Of a stretch of 64,000 nucleotides of DNA, positions 13,991 through 27,391 are shown piece by piece. A program made the position numbers and the translations under genes. The notes below the pieces were generated by a model that ran no database searches, was not told the DNA's origin, and worked only from the letters and a program-made list of their open reading frames with translations. Numbering within the stretch: the first letter of the stretch is position 1; every line of letters begins with the position of its first letter. The DNA is taken from the NCBI RefSeq assembly GCF_963924675.1, contig NC_089225.1, forward strand, positions 106,840,313 through 106,904,312, read 5' to 3'. The stretch comes from Phocoena phocoena (lineage: Eukaryota; Chordata; Mammalia; Artiodactyla; Phocoenidae).

Positions 13991-16384
13991 TTGATGATTT
14001 GAAGGGCAGGGGGAAACATGCTGATAATTCTGTAACTTTTTGAATGTTACACATTTCTCTAGGTTCAGGAATGCAATCGAGAGTTTTAAGAGCCATGTTT
14101 CTTATTATGGTGAAGTAGCAATTTCTTTATATAAATCTTTTCAGTCTACTTCTCACCTATTTGAGATATCTTCACTCCATTTTGGCAGCACCTGAAAGAA
14201 ATTAATCTGTTTGGAAACATACCAAAAGCTTGTCTAAAACTATAATTATATTTAGTTTTCTGAAGTCCAATAAGATGTTAAAAAAGAAACATTAAAGATT
14301 GCACTAAATTTGTAAGGTTTGTGGCAAGATCTGTGTGGTTTTGTTTTCCTTTTGGTACTTTACATGTAATAGATAGATAATTCAGTAAGTACTAAATTGA
14401 TGGTAAAAAAAACTATCATAAAAACGGTAGTAAAAAACTACGAATAGCAGTAGCTTAGGATACAGTTTCATAGGACAGAAGTGTTTTGGGGAAATGAAAC
14501 TGTTTTCTTTTTCAGTTATTTTTGTGATAATATTTTATGTATGTTTTATATTGTGATGAAAACGAAATTCAAAATGTGTAATATCTCCCCTCTTTTAATG
14601 GTATTCACTTTTTAAATTTTTATAAACTAGCCAAGAAATAAAGAGAGCAAGAAATGTTGCTAGAATTCCCACAACATGTAGCTCCATTGTTGAGAACAAA
14701 TGCAGCTAGCAAATTTGTAATTGTCTGAGTAAATATACTTTTAAATTTAATATATCAAAATGTAAATATGAGGAAAAGCTAAGTCATAGGTAACACATTT
14801 TGTGCTAATCAAAGTGTTGAATTCCTTGCTAACTATCCCCAGCCAATATAACAAAATCCACTATTTTTCCTGTGACTTGAACATTTCTAGACATTTATTT
14901 TTCTAAATATGTTCACAGAGACATAGAGATGAACTTGTATTGCTGATCAGGGATTAGTCATTTAAATACTCAGTTTTAAATGCTGATCCAAAGCCATTAA
15001 AACAAACTACAGGAATTATTTTGTGACATTATCTTAAAGAGATAAATGTTTACATAGAAAAGCTAACATTCAAGGAGAGTCAGAATTATCTAAAATAACT
15101 GAAAAAAAGCCTTATGAATTGTTATTAAAGAGTTAGTGTATTTTCTATTAATTTGCAGGTTCTTTCTCCTTCCCTTGCCTTGCCCCCCTCTTTCTCAGTT
15201 GCATCCCTGTGTGTAATATAATGTTTTTTGGTCTTCTATATTTCCTGTAAATTGATAGTTAGATCTAGAGGCTTGGTCACATTCTGGTTCAATTTTTCAC
15301 TCTTTCTCTTCTCCTTCTCCTCCTCCTCCCCCTCCTCCTTCCTCCCTCTCCTCCTTCCTCCCTCTCCTCCTCCTCCTTTTTTATTAAGAAGGGGCTGGCA
15401 GTGCACATAAGGTGTAAGGTCTAGTTGTTTCTCTTTTCATGATGTTAGCGTCGTTGATAATGATGCTGTTGTCCATTAATTCATTACCAGTTTCAAAATG
15501 GCGATGATATAATTTTATCATTTATTAGCTTAGTTTTAAAAAGTAGACATATATACCAACATGTATGTATGTATTTGGATAAAGATTAATGTAAGTTTTG
15601 CTTTCAGTGAATGTTTGCATTGCGATCATTGCTTAGAAAAATTCTTTTGTCCTTTTAGAGCTGCCTGTTGAAAAATTAAAATAAACCTAGAATATTATGA
15701 TTTTATTGTACTCTTGAAGAGGTTGAATGTCTAAGCTAATTAAAGAATTTGTCGTTCCTTGTCTTAACAAATTTTCTGAAGAAGGTGTCAGAGTTGGAAC
15801 TATTATTAGGCTGAGAAACATAAAAGAATTTTTTTATGTGCTTTTGAGTTTATAGCCCTCACAACCTAGATCAGTCTTTTATGGTAATCAACTAGGTAAA
15901 GCTCTTTGCGTTAGACTCCCAGGCAAAGCTCTGTATTTATGCTCGCAGGCAAAATTTTTTTCTAAACCTCATGAAATTGTTAATGCCCTATTCTAAGTAT
16001 AATACTTTTAACAAGTGGGAGATCATAAAATAAATGAAGTTTTAAGATACGTTTAGGATAAGCTCTTTGTGAGTCACTTTTCCCTGGAATGTCTTGTCCT
16101 TGCTGCAGCTGAGGGGCAAGGTAGGTAGTGTTCTCTGTGCCATTAGCTCCCTAAAAAGTTGATGAGGAAATCTGGAGGTCAGAACCCTGTATATAACCAG
16201 TTTTCTAGGTTTAATATCCAACTTGTTTTACATTGTTTTGAATGAACTTTTGGGTATGAGTTGCCTTACCTTTCTTAAAAAATAAGAGCCCAAACTACAG
16301 CATACTAGTAACCAAATTCCTGGTTCTGACCCAAAGGCAATTTCCGGTTATGCATTTAGATTTTAGTAATTATAGTATAGTATT
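13991..16384. other. Intron sequence, no gene recognised
   Basis: 2.4 kb of AT-rich PSMD1 intron. Apart from the pyrimidine tract at 15297-15378 I see nothing I can name. Confidence 0.5.
15297..15378 (+). repeat. CT-rich (CTCCTC) low-complexity tract
   Basis: About 80 bases of nearly pure pyrimidine made of imperfect CTCCTCC/TTCCTCC units. A homopurine-homopyrimidine stretch of this length can form triplex DNA; no function is implied. The open frame over it is an artefact. Confidence 0.85.
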
Positions 16385-16580
16385 CTACTCTACCACACCA
16401 CTAACTCTCCAGCATAAATAAGGTGGAGCAGATATCATTTTATGCATGAAGCAGTTAAGTCTCAGAGGGACTTAATGATTGCCATTCTATTAATAAATGG
16501 CTGCACTAGAATTGGAATCCAGGTTTTTCAAATTCCAAGCCCATGTTCTCTCTACCACAGCATGTTGAAAACGAAAGGGA
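16385..16580 (-). mobile_element. MIR SINE, reverse orientation
   Basis: Reverse-MIR layout: TATCATTTTATGCATGAAGC, then CTCAGAGGGACTTAATGATT, then GAATCCAGG and CCATGTTCTCTCTACCAC. Confidence 0.75.
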
Positions 16581-17919
16581 GAGGAGGAAGAGAGAGATCT
16601 TTTAAGGAATCACTGTATTATTTCAAGTGAGAGATGACCAGGGTCTAAAACAAGCAGTGCAAACAGAAACAAGATTTAAAGGTTTCACTTGATTGGGCAG
16701 ATTAGATGTGGGGAATGAGAGAATAGAATGATTGAAAATGTGAGTTTTCTTGGTGTATAGATGAATAGTCATGGTGGAAAGAGAAGCAGTTTAGGGGAGG
16801 GGTGCCCTTTATTCCTCTTTCTGTACAGAATTCTGTGTATTGACTGAGGTATTTGTGGACTATTTAGTTAAAGACGTTCAACGGGCAATTCAAAATTCAG
16901 GATGCTGCCCAGATTATTTGGAGTCTGTTGGTAGGGAGTACAAGCGACTTAAACAGAGGGAATACTCTTAATTCCTGTGTCATTATGGCACCTACCTAAT
17001 GAAAATATAAATTCATAACTCTGCCAAGGGACTACCGTGAGGTTTATGTCCTCACCAAATTCCCACTGCGATGGACCAAACCCACGTGCTTAGAACAGTG
17101 TTTCTGCCTGTATACGTATAGTGCTATATTTTTTCCTTTTCTAGGGAAGATAGATTAGAAAAGACACATATTCTTGAAAGCATTTTGATTAATACAATTT
17201 AATACTGAGGTTGTACAAAATATTCAATAAACAGTAGTTAATAGCCAGTATGTTTTAAAAAAAAAAGGAATTCATATGTGCACTTTATGGTTGGATAATA
17301 TGGTAGTGACTTGTGCATATGCCCTTGCACAATTCCTGCTCTCTGGAAGGTTGTACAAATAGTAAGTTGATAAGATGACTGTTAGCTACAAGCCAAGAAA
17401 TTTTATTGAAACAACAAATCAGAACTTAGTTACCTGTGTCAGGGTTTTACTTTTTAAAGTAGGCCTTCCCTAGCCCTTTATGTGGTCTCTCTACTGGGAA
17501 CTTCAAAGCACATAAAATTAAAAGACACACAATTAGCCCTTATGAACTAACTCAGAGGTACTTGTTACCTCTCTCATTTTTGATTATCTAGCTGAGTTAA
17601 AAACTTAAGTGAGGAGGGGAACAAGGAAAGGCCTGAGATTTTTCCCAGTGATTAACCCTTAGGATTTGAACCTAGTAGGAAATACTTGTTGGTCAAGTCT
17701 CTAAATATATATTTAGTTTGGCTCCCTTTGTCTTTTATTAAGTAATAAAAATTATTTTATCTTTAGTACCTGGCACTGTGCCACTAATTTATGGGAAAAA
17801 GTACAGAAGACACAGTCTCCATCCTTGCCCCTTGAGACATGTGCAGTCTTGAGTGGTTTTATTTATAATTTGTTATGTGATAAGATGCTTGAGTTTGTCA
17901 GAGGATTTGAGTATCAAAG
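16581..17919. other. Intron sequence, no gene recognised
   Basis: PSMD1 intron. I see no exon signature and no repeat that I can name with confidence. Confidence 0.45.
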
Positions 17920-17932
17920 TATGGACAGAACT

Positions 17933-18300
17933 GGGCTTCCCTGGTGGCCCAGTGGTTATGAATCCGCCTGCCAATGCAGGGGACACATGTTCGAGCCCTG
18001 GTCCGGGAAGATCCCACACGCCTCGGCGCAACTAAGCCCATGCACCACAACTACTGAGCCTACGCTCTAGAGCCCGCGAGACGCAGCTACTGAAGCCTGC
18101 ACACCTAGAGCCCGTGCTCCGCAACAAGAGAAGCCACCACAATGAGAAGCCCGCGCACCGCGACAAAGAGGTAGCCCCTGCTCGCCGCAACTAGAGAAAG
18201 CCCGCGCGCCATAACTAGAGAAAGCCCACGCGCAGCAACAAAGACCCAACACAGCCAAAAATAAAATAAATAATAAAAATAAATACATTTAAAAAGAAAT
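17933..18300 (+). mobile_element. CHR-type SINE, long form
   Basis: Long form with the extra 3' region (AGAGAAAGCCCGCGC repeats, then AACACAGCCAAAAATAAAAT). The flanking duplication is TATGGACAGAACT (17920) / TACGGACAGAACT (18301), one mismatch. Confidence 0.95.
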
Positions 18301-18363
18301 TACGGACAGAACTTTTAAGTTCTTAGCCCAATGCAAGTGAAAAATAAAAGTTAAATAATGATG

Positions 18364-18689
18364 GGACTTACCTTATGGTGCAGTGGTTAAGAATCTGCCT
18401 GCCAATGCAGGGGACACAGGTTTGAGCTCTGGTCTAGGAAGATCCCACATGCTGCGGAGCAACTAAGCCCGTGCACCACAACTGCTGAGCCCGCGCACCT
18501 AGAGCCCGTGAGCCACAGCTACTAAGCCTGCACGCCTAGAGCCCATGCTCCACAACAAGAGAAGCCACCGCATTGAGAAGCCCGTGCACTGCAATGAAGA
18601 GTAGCCCCCACTCACCACAACTAGAGAAAGCCCGCACACAGCAACGAAGACCTAATGCAGCCAAAAATTAATTGATTATTTATTTTTAA
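18364..18689 (+). mobile_element. CHR-type SINE, long form
   Basis: Second long copy only 63 bases after the previous one, with its own duplication AAAGTTAAATAATGATG (18347) / AAAGTTAAACAATGATG (18690). The insertions are therefore independent. Confidence 0.95.
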
Positions 18690-19094
18690 AAAGTTAAACA
18701 ATGATGCTGTCAACTACAGTAATTCTCCAGCAACCTCTTTGGTATGATATCACCTTTAAAATTTCATTTTTATTTCATAGGAATATTTCTCATTGATGAA
18801 ATGTCCTGTAATAATGAACACTGATTTAAAACCTTTGATGATTGATTCATTTTTAAAAGCCATAGAATTGTAAAGTGGAACAGACCTTATGGAACTTTTA
18901 GTCCAATTCGTTCTTTTTCCGATGTGAAAAGGGACCCCAAAGTGTATGGTTAATTGAACCTTGTCTAAAATTATCCCAGCTATTTAGAGGCAAAACAGGA
19001 ACTAGAACATGGGTTTTTTACTTCTTATATAACTTACTGTTATTTACCTCAGTACTCATTAACTGAAAGCATATGTGTATTTGTTCATTTGTTT

Positions 19095-19245
19095 TTATAT
19101 TATTCCTGCATGATAGTCAAGAAATATTATCTCTAGTTACAGAAAAGAAAATTTAAGTGATTTGCCTGATGTCATGTACTAAGAAATTAACAAAACTAAG
19201 ACTAGAACCCAGATCTTCTGTTTCCTAGTACATTGCTTTCTTTAT
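19095..19245 (-). mobile_element. MIR-like SINE, reverse orientation
   Basis: Weak reverse-MIR pattern: TTACAGAAAAGAAAATTTAA, GTGATTTGCCTGATGTCATG, then AGAACCCAGATCTTCTG. A similar but weaker stretch at 18880-19015 may be another old copy. Confidence 0.6.
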
Positions 19246-19359
19246 ACTATTCTGTATTGTTGCCACTAGTTTGTTTACAGATTTTTCGTACTGGGAACTA
19301 GCTTCATCAAACTGAGAAAGAACATTTTCGAGAAAGAGTGATAGCAGAGTTCTACCTTT

Positions 19360-19580
19360 TTTTCTTTTTTGAGGTATGGTTGATGTATAATATATGTTTC
19401 AGATGTACAACATAGTGATTCACAATTTTAAAAGATTATGTTCCATATATAGTTACCATAAAATATTGGCTGTATTTCCTGAGTTGTACAATATACCGTT
19501 GTAGCTTATTTATATTATACATAGTAGTTTGTACTCTTAATCGCCTACCCCTATCTTGCCTCTCCCCCAAAATTCCACCT
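19360..19580 (-). mobile_element. L1 3' end, reverse orientation
   Basis: TTTTTTGAGGTATGGTTGAT, then CAACATAGTGATTCACAATT and TGTTCCATATATAG-like text match the 3'UTR seen at 49.9 and 53.7 kb in reverse. It is 5'-truncated. Confidence 0.75.
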
Positions 19581-19753
19581 TTATAGGCAATTTGCATAAA
19601 CTTGGCTCTACTCCATTTGAAATTTGAATTTACCATTCACTGGAGTTTGAGGCTAGAGGACAATTTCAACATAGAATTATAGATTTAAATTGGTCTGTAG
19701 GTAATAACTGCTTTCATTCACAACAGGATACTTTTTTAAAAAAATGTTCTATT

Positions 19754-19962
19754 GGGCTTCCCTGGTGGCGCAGTGGTTCAGAGTCCGCCTGCTGATGCAG
19801 GGGACACAGGTTCGTGCCCCGGTCCGGGAAGATCCCACATGCCGTGGAGCGGCTGGGCCCGTGAGCCATGGCCGCTGAGCCTGCACGTCTGGAGCCTGTG
19901 CTCCGCAACGGGAGAGGCCACAGCAGTGAGAGGCCCGCGTACCGCAAAAAAAAAGAAAAAAG
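19754..19962 (+). mobile_element. CHR-type SINE, short-tail form
   Basis: Begins GGGCTTCCCTGGTGGCGCAG and ends GAGAGGCCCGCGTACCGCAA plus an A-rich tail. The flanking duplication is AAAAATGTTCTATT (19740) / AAAAACGTTCTATT (19963). Open frames on both strands here are SINE artefacts. Confidence 0.95.
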
Positions 19963-20004
19963 AAAAAACGTTCTATTGAAATGTAATATATTAATAGTCT
20001 CTTT

Positions 20005-20215
20005 TTAAGTTTTTATTGAAGTGTAGTATACATCTAAAAACATGAACATAATTAGCCTACACCTTGATGAATTTTCGTAACTGAACATACCTGTGTAACC
20101 AGCACCTAGTTCAACATCAGTACCAGCCTTCCAGAAACTCCCCTTACACTCTCTTCTAGTTACTACACCCAACCTGCTGCCCCCTCAGGAGTGACCACTA
20201 TAACAGGATAGTCCT
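20005..20215 (-). mobile_element. Old L1 (L1M-type) 3' fragment, reverse orientation
   Basis: TTTTTATTGAAGTGTAGTAT, then ACCAGCACCTAGTTCAACAT and AGAAACTCCCCTTACACTC resemble the reverse L1M 3'UTR. It is diverged and short. Confidence 0.65.
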
Positions 20216-20824
20216 TCAAAGATGAGATCAAATACTTCATTTGTCAAGGTTGTCCTCTCTTCTGTATTTGCTGCAAATATGAAGAAGATGAGAAAAGAAC
20301 AATTTCTCTATTCTTATCAACACAAAAATAATTGCTGAAGACAAAAAAAATCAGAATTTTTTCATACCAAGTCTTATTTAACAATTTAATATTCAATCAG
20401 AGTAATACTGGGAGTTTTAAATCTTTTGTGCAGCTTTGGAAACATCTTGGAGTCTCTGTAAGTGACTTTTGTCTTCTGAAACAAGACACAGAGTAAGCAG
20501 GAGTTATAGTGGACGTAGGGCAGTGTTCCCTGTCCCCATTACCCCACCCCCCACCCACCGCTCCGCCCCGTCTCCCATGGCTGTTCCCCACCCTGGAGAA
20601 GACAGAAGGGAATGAGTAATGCTGTGATGCAGAGCTGTGTTTGAGGGATCACTGATATGTTCCTCTTTCTTTTCATATATTCTCCGAATGTTGAAGATAG
20701 CTTTCTAATATCAATAATTAGAATTCTGTTGGAGATTTTTAATTCTGTAACTTCTGTGTTAAATATAACTGTTGTTTCCCATAACTTTCAAAAAATTGAT
20801 TAAAATTCTTCCATCTTGATTTAA

Positions 20825-21040
<216 letters not shown>

Positions 21041-21687
21041 TAGCTGAAAAGTTTATGTAACAGTTGTAAAAATACAAGTGTGGTGTGATCTGTAAGACTT
21101 AACTTGCCTCACAAGTTAAGCTTCCCAGAACTTCCTCACTTAACTATTCTGGATTGCTCAAAGCCGTTTAAGAACAAACCACCACATTACATGGATGGCT
21201 CTAATGAAAACAATGCTGTTGAATTTTTTATGAAAGCATTGATTTCTTTAAAAAGAAGAAATAGTATTTTTTTCTTTGAAGAGCTACTCTGGCCATTTTA
21301 CATTGTTATTTTACATGTTTAATTTGCATAATAAGTATTGTGGAAATCAAAGTTCTTATTTGAGGCCACCACAGTCAACTCAGTTTGATTTTTTTGTGTG
21401 TTTGTTTTAAGTTTATATTTAACTGCTGTTTTCTCCTCAAGAACATAATAGATAACCTGGTATTTGTTAAGCCCACAAAAGTGACAGAATAAAGACTTGG
21501 GTTAGGTACATTGATGATTTGAAAAGTTTGTCATGAGAGTCATAAAGAAATGCACCAGTGCTTTAATAACAAGTATTCTTGATTCACAGCAATAACATAA
21601 ATCACCACATTTTGCCTTTCATAGAGCACATGAACACACCTTGGCCAGTTCCCCAAAAGGTGCACTTTTCTTTTAATAGCACACAGG

Positions 21688-21690
21688 CGT

Positions 21691-21741
<51 letters not shown>
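21688..21741 (+). repeat. Compound (GT)n(GA)n microsatellite
   Basis: About 13 GT units run directly into about 13 GA units, ending GGGAAGAAG. It is intronic and likely length-polymorphic. Confidence 0.97.
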
Positions 21742-22075
21742 GGAAGAAGAACATGATTATATTCCCAGTGTCTTTACATCAGAAAGGAGCCATTTTTAAA
21801 AAATCATCTCTTGTCCAAACTAAAGTAAAGCATAATTATTAGTTTATTGATTGATTCCAGGAATTACATTTTAATTTGCTTGACTTTTTCTCTAATAAAG
21901 AGTATTAGTATTGGATACAAATAATTTTTTTCTAGTCACATAAAACATTATTAAAGCTAGGAATTAAAATAGGCATTTTCACTATATGTGGCAAGAATTG
22001 TATAAAAATTTATAGAGACATGCCCTTCCAATATTCTTATTCTGTCTCCTTACCCTGCTTTATTTTTCTTCATCT

Positions 22076-22247
22076 GCCGTGGCCTCTCCCGTTGCGGAGC
22101 ACAGGCTCCGGACGTGCAGGCCCAGTGGCCACGGCTCTCGGGCCCAGCCGCCCTGCGGCATGTGGGATCCTCCCAGACCAGGGCACGAACCCACGTCCCC
22201 TGCATCGGCAGGCGGACTCTCAACCACTGCACCACCAGGGAAGCCCC
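22076..22247 (-). mobile_element. CHR-type SINE, reverse orientation, tail missing
   Basis: Starts abruptly at GCCGTGGCCTCTCCCGTTGC without the usual T-rich tail and ends at the head CACCAGGGAAGCCCC. The 3' end of the element is lost. Several open frames over it are artefacts. Confidence 0.9.
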
Positions 22248-22254
22248 ACCTGAC

Positions 22255-22395
22255 ATATTTTTACACCTATTTATTTATTGTCTGTCTTCTCTCCACTGAA
22301 ATGTAAGGTCCCTGAGAACAGAATGTTCACTGCTAAAACCTAAAGTTAGACCTGGCAGATAGTAGAGTTTCAGTAAATATTTGTCAAATGAATGA
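22255..22395 (+). mobile_element. L2 LINE 3' end
   Basis: TGTCTGTCTTCTCTCCACTG, AATGTAAGGTCCCTGAGAAC and a terminal AGTAAATATTTGTCAAATGA give the canonical L2 3' terminus. Confidence 0.8.
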
Positions 22396-24319
22396 TGAAG
22401 GGAAGATCATTTTAAGGATATGATGATGAACAAGTTGGACATGGTCTCTGTCCTCACAGTTTTGTTTTTTAAATGTTTTCATTTCTTTTGGAGGAGAATT
22501 TCTTACATGAGAATGTATCTTCAGTGTTATTAGAAAAGTCATTGTGTGTATAAAATACAGTTTATAGAAATAGGCCTTCATTTTTTTCTAGGGCACATCT
22601 GTTCTATAAACAAAGGAAAAATATAGTTGGATGTTTTACTAAGTATTTTCTCCCTCCGGTGTTTAGTAGACATTTATGTCAGACCTCATAAGTTAAATGT
22701 AAATTAGATTTTTTTCTTCCCAGATTATTCTAAACTTAATATGCTATCTAGGAGCAAATGTTCTTTGAGACACAGTATCTGACAAGTTAATTCAATGAAT
22801 ATTCTTCATTACTCATACTAAACAAGTCTGCTTTATTTCTAGATAGTTTGTATGATCTATGTATCAATACCTATCTGTCTGAAACTTGGCACATTAATTT
22901 TGTTTCTTAAAAGCCTGAAACACCTATTTAGTCTAAAATGTATCTTTGAGGTCATATCACATACCTCAAAGGCCAAGTTAGTGTCTTTTAACTTACAAGT
23001 TGGAAATTTTCTTATATTTTTATCATTAATACTTCATAAACAATATTGACAATATGAGTAACGTTTGCAAAACTTGCTCTTCTAAACAACGGCACTACAT
23101 TTTTCAGGGAAGTGAGGAAAAGGAATACATTTATATGGTATTTGTATTATTTATTAATCGCTCTGATTTTTCTCTTTTGAATTTTATTTTATTTATTTTT
23201 TTATACAGCAGGTTCTTATTAGTTATCTATTTTATACATATTGGTGTATATATGTCAATCCCAATCTCCCAATTCATCACACCACCACCATCCCCCCGCC
23301 ACTTTCCCCCCTTAGTGTCCATACGTTTCTTCTCTACATCTATGTCTCTATTTCTGCCCTACAAACCGGTTCATCTGTACCGTTTTTCTAGGTTCCACAT
23401 ATGTGTGTTAATATACGATATTTGTTTTTCTTTCTGACTTACTTCACTCTCTATGACAGTCTCTAGGTCCATCCACAAATGACCCAAGTTTTTTCCTTTT
23501 TATGGCTGAGTAATATTCCATTGTATATATGTACCACATCTTCTTTATCCATTCATCTGTTGATGGGCATTTAGGTGGCTTCCATTACCTGGCTATTGTA
23601 AATAGTGCTGCAGTGAACATTGGGGTGCATGTGTCTTTTTGAATTATAGTTTTCTCTGGGTAAATGCCCAGTAGTGGGATTCCTGGGTCATATGGTAATT
23701 CTATTTTTAGTTTTTTAAGGAACCTCCATACTGTTCTCCATAGTGGCTGTATCAGTTTACATTCCCACCAACAGTGCAAGAGGGTTCACTTTTCTCCACA
23801 CCCTCTCCAGCATTTGTTGTTTCTAGATTTTCTGATGATGCCCATTCTGACTGGTGTGAGGTGATACCTCATTGTAGTTTTGATTTGCATTTGCCTAATA
23901 ATTAGGGATGTTGAGCAGCTTTTCATGTGCTTCTTGGCCATCTGTATGTCTTCTTTGGAGAAATGTCTATTTAGGTCTTCTGCCCATTTTTGGATTGGGT
24001 TGTTTGTGTTTTTAATATTGAGCTGCGTGAGCTGTTTATATATTTTGGAGATTAATCCTTTGTCCCTTGATTTGCTTGCAAATATTTTCTCCCATTCTGA
24101 GGGTTGTCTTTTCGTCATGTTTGTAGTTTCCTTTGCTTTGCAAAAGCTTTTAAGTTTCATTAGGTCCCATTTGTTTATTTTTGTTTTTATTTCCATTACT
24201 CTAAGAAGTAGATCAAAATATCTCTTGCTGTGATTTATGTCAAAGAGTGTTCTTCCTATGTTTTCCTCTAAGAGTTTTATGGTGTCTTTCCTTAGGTTTA
24301 GGTCTCTAATCCATTTTGA

Positions 24320-24533
24320 GTTTTTTTTTTTTTTTTTTTTGCGGTATGCAGGCCTCTCACCGCTGTGGCCTCTCCCGTTGTGGGGCACAGGCTCTGGACG
24401 CGCAGGCTCAGCGGCCATAGCTCGTGGGCCTAGCCGCTCTGCGGCATGTGGGATCCCCCCGGACCGGGGCACGAACCCATGTCCCCTGCATCGGCAGGCG
24501 GGCTCTCAACCACTGCGCCACCAGGGAAGCCCC
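24320..24533 (-). mobile_element. CHR-type SINE nested in the L1 ORF2
   Basis: T-rich tail at the left, head CCACCAGGGAAGCCCC at the right. TTGAGTTT occurs at 24316 and again at 24534, where L1 sequence resumes, so the SINE jumped into the L1 after the L1 had landed. Confidence 0.95.
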
Positions 24534-25328
24534 TTGAGTTTATTTTTGTGTATGAAGTTAGGGAGTGTTCTAATTTCATTCTTTTACATGTAACTGTCCA
24601 GTTTCCCCAGCTCCACTTACTGAAGAGACTGTCTTTTCTCCATTGTGTATCCTTGCCTCCTTTGTCATAGATTAGTTGACCCTAGGTGTGTGGGTTTATC
24701 TCTGGGCTTTCTATCCCGTTCCATTAATCTATATTTCTGGTTTTCTACCAGTACCATATTGTCTTGGTTACTGTAGCTCTGTAGTATAGTCTGAAGTCAC
24801 AGAGTCTGATTCCTCCAGCTCCATTTTTTCCCCTCAAGACTGCTTTGGCTATTTGGGGTCTTCTCTGTCTCCATACAAATTTTTAGACTTTTTTGTTCTA
24901 GTTCTGTAAAAAACGCCATTGGTAATTTGATAGGGATCACATTGAATCTGTAGATTGCTTTAGGTAGTATAGTCATTTCACAATATTGATTCCTCCGATC
25001 CAAGAACATGGTATATCTCTCCATTTGTTTGTATCATCTTTAATTTCTTTCATCAGTGTCTTAATAGTTTTCTGTATACAGGTCTTTTGTCTCCCTAGGT
25101 AGGTTTACTCCTACGTATTTTATTCTTTTTTTACAGTGGTAAATGGGAGTGTTTCCTAATTTCTCTTTCAGATTTTTCATCATTAGTGTATAGGAATGCA
25201 AGAGATTTCTGTGCATTAATTTTGTATCCTGCAACGTTACCAAATTCATTGATTAGCTCTAGTAGTTTTCTGGTAGCATCTTTAGGATTCTCTATGTATA
25301 GTATCATGTCATCTGCAAACAGTGACAG

Positions 25329-25913
25329 TTATACTTCTTTTCCAATTTGTATTCCTTTTATTTCTTTTTCTTCTCTGATTGCTGTGGCTAGGACTTCCAA
25401 AACTATGTCGAATAATAGTGGTGAGAGTGGACATCCTTGTCTTGTTCCTGATCTTAGAGGAAATGCTTTCAGTTTTTCACCATTAAGAATGATGTTTGCT
25501 GTAGGTTTGTCATATATGGTCTTTATTATGTTGAGGTAGGTTCTCTCTATGCCCACTTTCTGGAGAGTTTTTACCATAAATGGGTGTTGAATTTTGTCAT
25601 AAGCTTTTTCTGCATCTATTGAGATGATCATATGGTTTTTATTCTTCAGTTTGTTAATATGGTGTATCACATTGATTGATTTGTGTATATTGAAGAATCT
25701 TTGCATCTCTGGAATAAACCCCACTTGATCATGGTGTATGATCCTTTTAATGTGCTGTTGGATTCTGTTTCCTAGTATTTTGTTGAGGATTTTTGCATCT
25801 ATATTCATCAGTGATATTGGTCTGTAATTTTCTTTTTTTGTCGTATCTTTGTCTGGTCTTGGTATCAGCGTGATGGTGGCCTCATAGAATGAGTTTGGGA
25901 GTGTTCTTTGCAA
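25329..25913 (-). pseudogene. L1 ORF2 reverse-transcriptase segment, broken
   Basis: 194-codon remnant of L1 ORF2p. It contains the RT-domain landmarks [21 protein letters not shown] and [13 protein letters not shown]. It ends at a TAA directly before the segment that would encode the catalytic FADD box, and the frame shifts relative to the upstream piece (26700-25882) within their overlap. It is non-functional. Confidence 0.93.
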
Positions 25914-26700
25914 TTTTCTGGAAGAGTTTGAGAAGGATGGGTGTTAGCTCTTCTCTACATGTTTGATAGAATTCACCTGTGAAGCGGTCTGGTCCTGGAC
26001 TTTTGTTTGTTGGAAGATTTTTAATCACAGTTTCAATTTCATTACTTGTGATTTGTCTGTTCATATTTTCTGTTTCTTCCTGGTTCAGTCTTGGAAGGTT
26101 ATACGTTTCTACAAATTTTTCCATTTCTTCCAGGTTGTCCATTTTGTTGGCATAGAGTTGCTTGTAGTAGTCGCTCAGGATGCTTTGTATTTCTGCGATG
26201 TCTTTTGTAACTTCTTCTTTTTCATTTCTAATTTTATTGATTTGAGTCCTCTCCCTCCTTTTCTTGATGAGTCTGGCTAATGGTTTATCAATTTTGTTTA
26301 TCTTCTCAAAGAACCAGCTTTTAGTTTTATTGATCTTTTCTGTTGTTTTCTTTGTTTCTATTTCATTTATTTCTGCTCTGATCTTTATGATTTCTTTCCT
26401 TCTGCTAACTTTGCATTTTGTTTGTTCTTCTTTCTCTAGTTCCTTCAGGTGTAAGGTTAGACTGTTTATTTGAGATTTTTCTTGTTTCTTGAGGTAGGCT
26501 TTTATAGCTATAAACTTCCCTCTTAGAACTGCTTTTGCTGCATCCCATAGGTTTTGGATCATCATATTTGTCTCTAGGTATGTTTTGATTTCCTCTTTGA
26601 TTTCTTCAGTGATCTCTTGGTTATTTAGTAACGTATTGTTTAGCCTCCATGTGTTTGTGTTTTTTACGTTTTTTTCCCTGTAATTGATTTCTAATCTCAT
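25882..26700 (-). pseudogene. L1 ORF2 segment between endonuclease and RT
   Basis: 272-codon remnant, lysine- and glutamate-rich. It includes the [14 protein letters not shown] motif that precedes the RT domain in L1 ORF2p. It overlaps the next frame by about 30 bases, indicating a frameshift. Confidence 0.92.
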
Positions 26701-27007
26701 AGTGTTGAGGTCAGAAAAGGTGCTTGATATGATTTCAGTTTTCTTAAATTTACTGAGGCTTGTTTTGTGACCAAGATGTGATCTATCCTGGAGAATGTTC
26801 TGTGTGCACTTGAGAAGAAAGTGTAATCTCCTATTTTTGGATGGAATATCATATAAATATCAATTAAATCTATCTGGTCTGTTGTGTCATTTAAAGCTTA
26901 TGTTTCCTTATTAATTTTCTGTCTGGATGATCTGTCCATTGGTGTAAGTGAGGTGTTAAATTCCCCCACTATTATTGTGTTACTGTTGATTTCCTCTTTT
27001 ATAGCTG

Positions 27008-27391
27008 TTAGCAGTTGCCTATGTATTGAGGTGCTCCTGTGTTGGGTGCATATATATTTATAATTGTTATATCTTCTTCTTGGATTGATCCCTTGATAAT
27101 TATGTAGTGTCCTTCCTTGTCTCTTGTAACACTGTTTATTTTAGAGTCTATTTTCTCTGATATGAATATTGCTACTCCAGCTTTCTTTTGATTTCCATTT
27201 GCATGGAATATCTTTTTCCATCCCCTCACTTTCAGTCTGTATGTGTCCCTAGGTCTGAAGTGGGTCTCTTGTAGACAGCATATATATGGGTCTTGTTTTT
27301 GTATCCATTCAGAGAGCCTGTATCTTTTGGTTGGAGCTTTTAATCTGTTCATGTTTAAGGTAGTTATCGATATGTATGTTCCTGTTACCAT
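27008..27391 (-). pseudogene. L1 ORF2 endonuclease N-terminus, truncated
   Basis: The frame opens with the ORF2p start region (ITTLNMNRLKAPTKR) and carries the apurinic-endonuclease-like landmarks CCLQETHF and IINIYAPN. The asparagine and glutamate that bind metal in L1 endonuclease are visible. It stops after 127 codons. Confidence 0.92.

Noticed and set aside
15228..15410. Serine/proline-rich 60-codon frame
   Set aside because: It is produced by the CT-rich low-complexity tract.
18067..18288. Cysteine/alanine-rich minus-strand frame
   Set aside because: It is the reverse reading of a tRNA-derived SINE. The same peptide style recurs at 36564, 37333, 41592, 55587, 62725 and 62747.
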